A stretch of 12,189 nt of DNA from Actinomycetes bacterium (GTDB taxonomy: Bacteria; Actinomycetota; Acidimicrobiia; Acidimicrobiales; UBA8190): the NCBI GenBank assembly GCA_021798135.1, contig JAJZYI010000080.1, positions 1 through 12,189 of the forward strand. The letters are read 5' to 3'. The translations under genes were made by a program, and so were the position numbers. The notes below the pieces were generated by a model. It saw only the letters and a program-made list of their open reading frames with translations, searched no databases and was not told the origin of the DNA. Shown here in pieces: positions 1 through 5,622 of the stretch; positions within the stretch are counted from its first letter, which is position 1, and every line of letters starts with the position of its first letter.

Positions 1-1274
1 ACGGACGGCGGGCCGTGCAGCGAGGCTCGGGTCCGCCCCTCGCCGCCGGCGTCGGCGAGACGCCTGGCGCGCCCCGCGGCGACACCCTGCGTCTCCGGGT
101 CGCCCGCGCCGGCGCCACTCCGCGCCTCGGCCCTGCCGGCCAGCCGGCCGGCGGCGGCGACCGCCGCCCGGTACACGGTCAGGTGGTCGGCGACCATGCG
201 GGCCGCGGAGAACCGGCGCTCGGCCACCGCCCGGCACTGCGAGCGGTCGAGCTGACCGACGGCGTGCAGGGCGGCCACCAGCGACGCGTGGTCGGTGCAG
301 ACGAAGCCGGTCCTGCCGTGGTCCACCAGCTCGGGCAACGAGCCTCGGTCGGAGGCGACGACGGGCGTGCCGCACGCGAGCGCCTCGGGCACGACCATCC
401 CGAACGGCTCGTCCCACTGCACCGGGTCGAGCAGGCAGCACGCGTCGCCGAGCAGCGCCACCTTGGCGGGCCGGTCCACCTCGCCCACGTACTCGACGTT
501 CCCGCCGAGCAGCGGGGCGATGACCTCGTCGAAGTACCGGCGCTCGGCGGGCTCGCCCATCTTCGCCGCTATCCGCAGCGGCATGCCTGCGTCGCGTGCC
601 GCGGCGATCGCCCGGTCGATGCCCTTGTCGGGGTGCATGCGCCCCACGAACAGGGCGTACCCCCCGCGACCGGCACCGACCGGGATCCCGTCGACGTCGA
701 TGCCGTGGTGGACGACCCCGGCCAGGGGCATGCCGGCCGCCGTGCCCGCCTGGTGGTGCGAGATGGCGATCACGCCGACGCGATCGGCCACGGCGGCGTA
801 GATCGGCGCGAGCTCGGGACCGAACGGACCGTGGTTGGTGGCGACGACGGCGAGCCCGGGCAGCCCGGCCCCGTACAGCGGGCCGACCACGGTGTGGTCG
901 TGGACGACGTCGACACCGGCGCCGCGCAGCGCGCGATAGCCCTCCACCACCTGGCGCGCCTCGTCCACCACTCCGCCAGCGCCGATGCCCACCGCGCGAG
1001 GGTGGCACCAGCGGCGCTCGACCGGGCACGTCGAGTCACCGGTGGTGAACAGCACGACCCGATGGCCCGCGGCGACGAGCCCTCGGGCCAGCGCGTCCAG
1101 CACGTTCTCGGTACCGCCGTACGCCGCCGGGGGGACCGGGAGCCAGGGCGGCGCCAGGATGCCCACGGTGAGCGGCCGGGCCGCTGGCAGGGGCTGGGCA
1201 CCGCCAGGGTGCGAACCCCCCGCGTCGGCGGCGAGCACGCGGGACCAAGGGCGTGACGGCGGTGGCTCGGCCAT
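1..1274 (-). CDS. Glycosyltransferase family 4 (GT-B fold), 3' end cut by window edge
   Basis: Predicted retaining GT-B glycosyltransferase that moves a sugar from a nucleotide-sugar donor; acceptor unknown. Reading the minus strand from an ATG at 1274 gives an open frame of at least 424 codons that leaves the window without a stop. The N-terminal domain starts near residue 35 with VGILAPPW and has AAYGGTENV and the GHRVVLFTTGDS strand, typical of GT4 enzymes. The linker strand reads YALFVGRMHPDKGID, as in family 4. The C-terminal domain carries the donor-site E-x7-E motif (EPFGMVVPE) followed by ALACGTPVVAS and then LPELVDHGRTGFV. The last ~45 visible residues are a Gly/Ala/Arg-rich tail, so the real stop is probably just outside. 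The start is uncertain: the frame stays open upstream, and no strong ribosome-binding site precedes 1274. It is divergent from the rightward gene cluster and need not share its function. Family assignment is firm; substrate is unknown. Confidence 0.88.
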   Translation of the reverse strand, partial: MAEPPPSRPWSRVLAADAGGSHPGGAQPLPAARPLTVGILAPPWLPVPPAAYGGTENVLDALARGLVAAGHRVVLFTTGDSTCPVERRWCHPRAVGIGAGGVVDEARQVVEGYRALRGAGVDVVHDHTVVGPLYGAGLPGLAVVATNHGPFGPELAPIYAAVADRVGVIAISHHQAGTAAGMPLAGVVHHGIDVDGIPVGAGRGGYALFVGRMHPDKGIDRAIAAARDAGMPLRIAAKMGEPAERRYFDEVIAPLLGGNVEYVGEVDRPAKVALLGDACCLLDPVQWDEPFGMVVPEALACGTPVVASDRGSLPELVDHGRTGFVCTDHASLVAALHAVGQLDRSQCRAVAERRFSAARMVADHLTVYRAAVAAAGRLAGRAEARSGAGAGDPETQGVAAGRARRLADAGGEGRTRASLHGPPS

Positions 1275-1369
1275 GGCGCGATGATGCGCCGGGTCCCCCC
1301 GGCACAGCAGAGGCGAACGACCCGATCGCGTGCCGCCGCCGACGAGCCGCCGTGGACGAGGCGCGGCGA

Positions 1370-1404
1370 GCGACCGCCACCGCTCCGGCGGCGACAGCGG
1401 TCGC
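1370..1404. repeat. Inverted repeat (possible hairpin) upstream of the operator-like box
   Basis: GCGACCGC (1370-1377) is the exact reverse complement of GCGGTCGC (1397-1404), with a 19-nt loop. A smaller CCGC-TCCG-GCGG hairpin (1380-1391) is nested inside. There is no U-tract, so it is not a standard intrinsic terminator. It could be a second regulator site or only a product of high GC content. Confidence 0.35.
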
Positions 1405-1406
1405 CG

Positions 1407-1426
1407 CCAGGGACCTTCGACCCTGG
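1407..1426. promoter_or_regulatory. DosR/DevR-like operator palindrome
   Basis: A 20-bp site has perfect 6-bp outer arms, CCAGGG and CCCTGG, around an 8-bp centre. Its core GGGACCTTCGACCC (1410-1423) matches the mycobacterial DosR consensus GGGACTWWAGTCCC at 11 of 14 positions, keeping the GGGAC half and the distal G and CCC. It ends 32 bp before the ATG at 1459 and is centred about 42 bp upstream of it. That is a typical activator distance if transcription begins at or near that ATG. I searched the window by eye for other GGGAC-N4-GNCCC sites and found none as good. The match is seen directly; regulation by a DosR/DevR-type response regulator is inference, since no such regulator gene is in the window. 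Confidence 0.55.
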
Positions 1427-1446
1427 GCGCCGTGGCCCCGTCGACG

Positions 1447-1452
1447 CACGAT
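1447..1452 (+). promoter_or_regulatory. Weak candidate -10 element, possible leaderless start
   Basis: CACGAT shares the second-position A and final T with TATAAT, and lies 7 nt before the ATG at 1459. With the DosR-like box in the activator position, this fits a leaderless transcript starting at the ATG, which would explain the lack of a Shine-Dalgarno sequence. It is a weak hexamer in GC-rich DNA. Confidence 0.25.
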
Positions 1453-1458
1453 GGTCGC

Positions 1459-1887
1459 ATGTGGAGCGACGAGCACGGATCCGAGGTGCTGGTGCTGGCC
1501 GAGTGCCGGCGACTCCTGGCGCTCGGGGCCAAGCAGGGGCTGCACGGGCACCTGGGGGTCGCCGGGCAGGGCGCGCCGGTCGTGCTCCCGGTCGACTACA
1601 CCATGGACGGGCCGGACATCGTCGTGCAGATCGGCGACGGCCTCTTCCAGACCATCCTGGAGCACGGCCTGGTGGCGTTCCTGGTCGACGGCGTGGACAA
1701 CGGCAGGGTGTGGAGCGTCCTGGTGCGGGGCTACTCGTCACCGGTCGACCACGTCGAGGCAGGATCGGAGGCGCCCCATCCGCGTGTGCTCGCCCCCGGC
1801 CGTCGGCTCGTCAAGATCCGCAGCGACGTCGTGACCGGCCGGCGGTTCCACCCGGCTCCGGCCACGACGGCGCAGGCCTCCGCGTGA
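1459..1887 (+). CDS. Pyridoxamine 5'-phosphate oxidase-like FMN-binding split-barrel protein
   Basis: Predicted small cytosolic flavin- or cofactor-binding protein of the PNPOx-like split beta-barrel superfamily, 142 residues, the usual size for these stand-alone proteins. The family pattern is clear: a helix (VLVLAECRRLLALG), then HLGVAGQGAPVVLPVDYTMDG, a strand IVVQIGDG, VAFLVDGVD, and WSVLVRGYSSPV. It ends with a short strand and VTGRRF. I chose the ATG at 1459 because homology begins there and the residues encoded upstream are only Arg/Pro-rich. There is no clear Shine-Dalgarno site, so initiation may be leaderless. Its stop overlaps the next gene's GTG by 4 bp, implying co-translation. 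Relatives recur in actinobacterial hypoxia regulons; the exact reaction (flavin, F420 or heme ligand) cannot be told from sequence. Confidence 0.8.
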   Translation: MWSDEHGSEVLVLAECRRLLALGAKQGLHGHLGVAGQGAPVVLPVDYTMDGPDIVVQIGDGLFQTILEHGLVAFLVDGVDNGRVWSVLVRGYSSPVDHVEAGSEAPHPRVLAPGRRLVKIRSDVVTGRRFHPAPATTAQASA

Positions 1888-4800
1888 CCGAGCCGCCCGG
1901 CGACACCCCGGGGAGCGGGGACGGGGCGCCCTCCCGGGCGCCGGCGTCCGCCACGCTCGTCGGCACGCCCCCTGGCACTCGTGGAGCCACCGTCGGAGAC
2001 CGACCCGCCCCGACCGGGCGCGGCGCGCCCGAGGTCCCGGTCGGCAGGCGCGCACCTGCCGAGGTCCTGTCGCGCGGCGCGCCTGCACCCGCCGACGTCC
2101 CACCGGGCGGCGAACCTGCACCCGCCGACGTCCCACCGGGCACCGAGCCCGCACCTGCCGACGTCCTGCCGGGCGGCGCGCCCGCACCCGTCGACGTCGC
2201 GCCAGGCGACGAGCCCGCACCCGTCGACGTCCTGCTGTCCGACGGCTCCACCGCTCGCGTGCGGCGAGCGGCTCGCGGCGACCGCACGGCCATCGCCGCC
2301 TTCCACCGGGACCTCGCCGCCAAGGCGTCGGCCCTCGGCTCCCACGGGCTCCCGCTGGGCACCGGCGGAGGCGACCTGGACCGCCTGACGGCAGGCGACC
2401 CCTCGCACCCGGCGCTGGTGGCCGAGCGCGACGGCAGGGTCGTCGCCCTGGCGGAGTACCACCGGGCGCTCGGCGCCGACGACGCCGAGGTGGCGTTCGT
2501 CGTCGACGAGGCCTTCCGGCGGCGCGGCCTGGGCACGCTGCTCCTGGAGCACCTGGCCAGCCTGGGCCGCCACCACGGCGTCCGCCGCTTCGTCGCCGAC
2601 ACGCTGGCGACCAACACCGCCATGCTGGCGGTGCTGCGCAACGCCGGCTTCGCCGCCATGCGGCACACGGCGGACGGCGTGACACGGGTCGTCCTCGACA
2701 TCGCCCCGTCGGCCGACGCGGTGGGCGCCGCCGAGCGCCGGGACACGCTGGCCGTGGTCCGCTCCATGGAGCGCCTGCTGCGCCCCCGGTCCGTCGCGGT
2801 CGTCGGCGCGTCCCGGCGCCCGGGCTCCATCGGCCACGAGCTGGTGCGCAACCTGGTGTCCGGCGGCTTCCAGGGCCCGGTGTTCCCCGTGAACCCGAAG
2901 GCTCGGGCCATCGCCAGCCTGATGTGCTGGCCATCGATCACCGACATCCCCGACGACGTCGACCTCGCCGTGATCGCCGTTCCGGCCCCGCTGGTCGCCG
3001 ACGCGGTCCGGTCCTGCGGCGCCAAGGGCGTCGGTGCACTCGTCGTGGTGTCGTCGGGGTTCGCCGAGACCGGCCCGTCCGGCGTGAGCGCCCAACGCGA
3101 GCTGACGGCGCTCGCCCACGAGCTCGGCATGCGGCTCATCGGCCCCAACTGCTTCGGCGTCGTCGACACCGATCCCGACGTCTCGATGAACGCGACCTTC
3201 GCTCCGGACCCGCCGCTGCGCGGCAGCGTCGGCTTCGCCTCGCAGTCCGGCGGGCTCGGCATCGCCATCCTGGCCGAGTCGCGGGCCCGGGGCATCGGGC
3301 TGTCGAGCTTCGTGTCGATGGGGAACAAGGCCGACGTGAGCGGCAACGACCTGCTGCTGTGGTGGGAGCAGGATCCGTCGACCGCCGTCGTGCTGCTCTA
3401 CCTGGAGTCGTTCGGCAACCCGCGCCGCTTCGCCCGCCTCGCTCGGCGCATCGGGCGGACCAAGCCGATCGTGGCGGTGAAGGCGGGCCGGACTCGCGCC
3501 GGTGCCGCCGCGGCGGCATCGCACACCGCAGCGCTGGCCAGCTCCGAGCAGGCCGTCGCCGCGCTCTTCCGCCAGAGCGGGGTGGTGCGGGTCGACACGG
3601 TCGAGGAGCTGTTCGACGTGAGCGAGCTGCTGGCCCACCAGCCGCTGCCCGGCGGCTGCCGGCTCGGCATCGTCACGAACGCCGGCGGTCCCGGCGTGCT
3701 GGCCGCAGACGCCTGCGCCGGGCACGGCCTGCAGGTGCCGGCGCTGCGGGCGGGCACCCAGCGGACGCTTCGGGCCGTGCAGCCCGACGCCGGCAGCGTG
3801 CACAACCCGGTCGACCTCGGGTCGTCGGCACCGCCGGACGCCTACCGCCAGGCCGTGGAGCTCCTGGTCGGGACCGGCGAGGTCGACGCGCTGCTGGTCG
3901 TCTTCACGCCTCCCCTGGTGACCCGGGCCGAGGACGTCGCCCGGGCCGTGGCCGGCGCGACTGCGGCGGCCCGTGCGGACGGTGCCGAGGTCCCCGTCGT
4001 CGCCACGTTCCTCGGCACCGGCAGCGGACGCGACGCGCTCCGGGCCGCCCAGCCACCGATCCCCTGCTTCACGTACCCGGAGACGGCGGTCCGCGCCCTG
4101 GCCCACGCCGTCCGCTACGCGCGCTGGCGGTCCGCGCCCGTCGCCGAGCCGAAGCCGCTCCCCCGGGTCGACCCCAACGACGGGCGGAGGCGCCTGGCCG
4201 CCGCACGCCCGCCGGCGAAGGACGGCGGCGCGTCCGGCGCCACCTGGCTCACCGGCGAGCCGGCCATGGGCGTGCTCGGCGCCTTCGGCATCGCCACCCA
4301 GCCGACCAGGGACGTCGCCGACGCGGCAGCCGCCGCCGAGGCGGCCCGGTCGATCGGCCTCCCGGTCGCGCTCAAGGCGCTGGGCCCGACCGTCGTCCAC
4401 AAGAGCGACGTGGGCGGCGTCCGCCTGCACCTGGCGGACACCGACGCCGTGCGCACGGCGTACGCGGCGATGGCGAGCGCGGTCGGCCCGGCCATGACCG
4501 GAGCCTCGGTGCAGGCCATGGCCGGCGACGGCGTGGAGATGATCGTCGGGTTCGTCCAGGATCCCCAGTTCGGGCCCGTCGTCCTGGTCGGGATGGGAGG
4601 CACCACGGTCGAGCTGCTCGGCGACCACCGCGTCGGGCTCGCCCCACTCGCCGAGGAGGAAGCCCGCGACCTGGTGCTCGGCCTGCGAGGCGCCCCGCTG
4701 CTCACCGGCTTCCGCGGCTCCGCACCGCTCGCCGTCGACGCGCTGGTCGACGTCGTCGTCCGAATGGGCAGGCTGGCGGAAGACCTCCCCGAGATCCAGG

Positions 4801-4916
4801 AGGCCGACTGCAACCCCGTGCTCGTCACCGCGGAGGGAGCGGTCGTCCTCGACACCAGGCTGCGGCTGGCGGGCCACCCGGTCGCGCCCGACGACGACCG
4901 GCGTCACCTGCCGTGA
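1884..4916 (+). CDS. GNAT acetyltransferase fused to ADP-forming acyl-CoA synthetase (Pat/Acd-like)
   Basis: Predicted 1010-residue cytosolic fusion. Residues 1-55 are Pro/Gly-rich, and 56-121 hold 11-residue PAPADV repeats. A GNAT domain follows at about 120-273, with the acetyl-CoA loop RRRGLGTLLL near 213. A CoA-binding Rossmann domain starts at 295 (LLRPRSVAVVGASRRPGSIG), then the succinyl-CoA-ligase-like domain (SFVSMGNKADVSGNDLL). An ATP-grasp domain spans about 795-1005 (VVHKSDVGGV, then GVEMIVGFVQDPQFGPVV). The phospho-histidine motif is intact as SHTAALASS, with His near 547, so acyl-CoA + ADP + Pi <-> acid + ATP + CoA is plausible. Pat proteins combine these parts and acetylate lysines, and some have lost the histidine. 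The order here, GNAT first, is like Streptomyces PatA rather than E. coli Pat. The GTG start at 1884 overlaps the previous stop (GTGA). Substrate is probably acetate, given phosphoketolase and acetate kinase downstream; that is inference. Confidence 0.88.
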   Translation: MTEPPGDTPGSGDGAPSRAPASATLVGTPPGTRGATVGDRPAPTGRGAPEVPVGRRAPAEVLSRGAPAPADVPPGGEPAPADVPPGTEPAPADVLPGGAPAPVDVAPGDEPAPVDVLLSDGSTARVRRAARGDRTAIAAFHRDLAAKASALGSHGLPLGTGGGDLDRLTAGDPSHPALVAERDGRVVALAEYHRALGADDAEVAFVVDEAFRRRGLGTLLLEHLASLGRHHGVRRFVADTLATNTAMLAVLRNAGFAAMRHTADGVTRVVLDIAPSADAVGAAERRDTLAVVRSMERLLRPRSVAVVGASRRPGSIGHELVRNLVSGGFQGPVFPVNPKARAIASLMCWPSITDIPDDVDLAVIAVPAPLVADAVRSCGAKGVGALVVVSSGFAETGPSGVSAQRELTALAHELGMRLIGPNCFGVVDTDPDVSMNATFAPDPPLRGSVGFASQSGGLGIAILAESRARGIGLSSFVSMGNKADVSGNDLLLWWEQDPSTAVVLLYLESFGNPRRFARLARRIGRTKPIVAVKAGRTRAGAAAAASHTAALASSEQAVAALFRQSGVVRVDTVEELFDVSELLAHQPLPGGCRLGIVTNAGGPGVLAADACAGHGLQVPALRAGTQRTLRAVQPDAGSVHNPVDLGSSAPPDAYRQAVELLVGTGEVDALLVVFTPPLVTRAEDVARAVAGATAAARADGAEVPVVATFLGTGSGRDALRAAQPPIPCFTYPETAVRALAHAVRYARWRSAPVAEPKPLPRVDPNDGRRRLAAARPPAKDGGASGATWLTGEPAMGVLGAFGIATQPTRDVADAAAAAEAARSIGLPVALKALGPTVVHKSDVGGVRLHLADTDAVRTAYAAMASAVGPAMTGASVQAMAGDGVEMIVGFVQDPQFGPVVLVGMGGTTVELLGDHRVGLAPLAEEEARDLVLGLRGAPLLTGFRGSAPLAVDALVDVVVRMGRLAEDLPEIQEADCNPVLVTAEGAVVLDTRLRLAGHPVAPDDDRRHLP
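2049..2246 (+). repeat. 33-bp in-frame tandem repeats encoding PAPADV-type 11-mers
   Basis: Five 33-bp units begin at 2082, 2115, 2148, 2181 and 2214, after one degenerate unit at 2049. They encode PAPADVPPGGE, PAPADVPPGTE, PAPADVLPGGA, PAPVDVAPGDE and PAPVDVLLSDG. The last unit runs straight into the GNAT domain. The DNA is as well conserved as the protein between neighbouring units, indicating recent duplication. It is likely a flexible linker or tail whose copy number may vary between strains. Confidence 0.9.
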
Positions 4917-5133
4917 CGCGCCCGGACCGCGCCCCGCCCACAGCACGCGAGCCACCGGCCGGGCCCTGCCCGCGATCGCTGCTCGCCGCACCGGCACGGC
5001 CGGCCCGACCGGCACCCCCGGCCTGGTCACCGGCACCGTCCGCCCTACCGGCACCGGAGCCGCCGACGCCAGGTCCGTCGCAGCAGGAAGGGCCGTCGCA
5101 GCAGGAAGGACAGCCGCAGCAGGAAGGACAGCC
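4917..5133. other. Repeat-bearing spacer between the synthetase and CBS genes
   Basis: This 217-bp stretch is the only real gap in the rightward gene chain. I see no intrinsic terminator and no DosR-like box. It holds four ACCGGCAC copies (4990, 5008, 5029, 5047; spacings 18, 21 and 18 bp) followed by three 18-bp units (5077-5130). All spacings are multiples of three, and the CBS reading frame is open back through the spacer, but it has no ATG or GTG before 5134. It may be a 5' leader or a remnant of low-complexity coding sequence. Confidence 0.55.
5077..5130 (+). repeat. Three 18-bp tandem repeats, each with a Shine-Dalgarno-like core
   Basis: Units at 5077-5094, 5095-5112 and 5113-5130 share the pattern GYCGCAGCAGGAAGGRC plus one base. 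Each contains AGGAAGG. The last core (AGGAAGGA, 5121-5128) sits 5 nt before the GTG at 5134 and is the working ribosome-binding site by spacing. The two upstream copies have no start codon at a suitable distance. Confidence 0.85.
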
Positions 5134-5622
5134 GTGGAACCGCCGCTGGTTCGCGACATCATGGTGACCGCCGTGGTGACGCTCGATCCCGGCGACACCG
5201 TTCGGCGGGCCGTCGAGGTGCTCCTGCACAACGACGTGGGCGGCGCGCCGGTGGTGGACGCCGACGGCAGGCTGGTGGGGCTGCTCGAGGACGACGACCT
5301 GCTCGTGCGCGAGGGAAGCGTCCACGTCCCGAGCGTCCTGTCGCTCTTCCTGGAGCACAGCTCCTCGTTCCCCCCGCCCTCCGTCCGGCTCTTCGACATG
5401 GAGCTGCGCAAGGCGTTCGGCACGACCGTCCGGGAGCTCATGGACGGCGACCCCGCCACCTGCACCGAGGACGAGGCCGTCGAGACCGTGGCCACCCGCA
5501 TGCACGACGGCCGGATCCGGCGCCTGCCGGTCGTGCGCGACGGGCTGCTCGTCGGCATCGTCGCCCGCCGCGACCTGCTGAGGCTCCTCGAGCGCCACCT
5601 GGCCGATGGCCCGCCGGCGTGA
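5134..5622 (+). CDS. Two-CBS-domain protein
   Basis: Predicted 162-residue cytosolic regulatory protein made almost wholly of a CBS pair (Bateman module), a fold that binds adenosyl ligands such as AMP, ATP or SAM. CBS1 covers about residues 6-60 (VRDIMVTAVVTLDPGDTVRRA, split here by no insertion, then GGAPVVDADGRLVGLL). A loop with FLEHSSSFPPPSVRLFD follows at about 70-88, and CBS2 covers about 99-157 (VRELMDGDPATC, then IRRLPVVRDGLLVGIV). No catalytic domain is attached. The GTG start is fixed by AGGAAGGA 5 nt upstream and is the first start codon in the frame. The end overlaps the GH65 gene by 17 bp. Stand-alone CBS pairs are common in actinobacterial hypoxia regulons, so it may sense adenylate charge for this operon; the partner is unknown. 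Confidence 0.87.
   Translation: MEPPLVRDIMVTAVVTLDPGDTVRRAVEVLLHNDVGGAPVVDADGRLVGLLEDDDLLVREGSVHVPSVLSLFLEHSSSFPPPSVRLFDMELRKAFGTTVRELMDGDPATCTEDEAVETVATRMHDGRIRRLPVVRDGLLVGIVARRDLLRLLERHLADGPPA

Larger units (their letters stand above)
1275..1458. other. Divergent intergenic region
   Basis: This 184-bp spacer lies between the leftward glycosyltransferase start and the rightward PNPOx-like start, so promoters for both should sit here. It contains an 8-bp-arm inverted repeat (1370-1404) and, just downstream, the DosR-like palindrome (1407-1426). I see no convincing sigma-70 -35 hexamer. Open frames cross it on both strands, but that is expected at this GC content and none resembles a protein family. 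Confidence 0.6.

Noticed and set aside
15..1256. A plus-strand open frame of 413 codons at the left edge
   Set aside because: The minus strand encodes a recognisable glycosyltransferase across the same bases. The plus-strand product is low-complexity and without motifs.
1330..1458. A longer PNPOx-like protein starting at 1330
   Set aside because: The extra 43 residues are Pro/Arg-rich with no family similarity, and the start would place the DosR-like box and hairpin inside the coding region.
1281..1883. A longer synthetase protein starting at an upstream ATG (1281)
   Set aside because: That extension would run through the whole PNPOx-like gene in another frame and adds only Arg-rich sequence. 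The GTG at 1884 gives a GTGA overlap typical of this operon.
2924..5167. A second plus-strand open frame of 747 codons, one base out of phase with the synthetase gene
   Set aside because: It is an Arg/Pro/Gly-rich out-of-frame shadow. The true frame has continuous CoA-ligase and ATP-grasp motifs with no frameshift.
1731..5558. A very long minus-strand open frame (about 1275 codons) opposite the synthetase and CBS genes
   Set aside because: It mirrors the high-GC codon pattern of the real plus-strand genes, which carry clear domain motifs. Its translation is Arg/Gly/His/Asp-rich and resembles no protein family.
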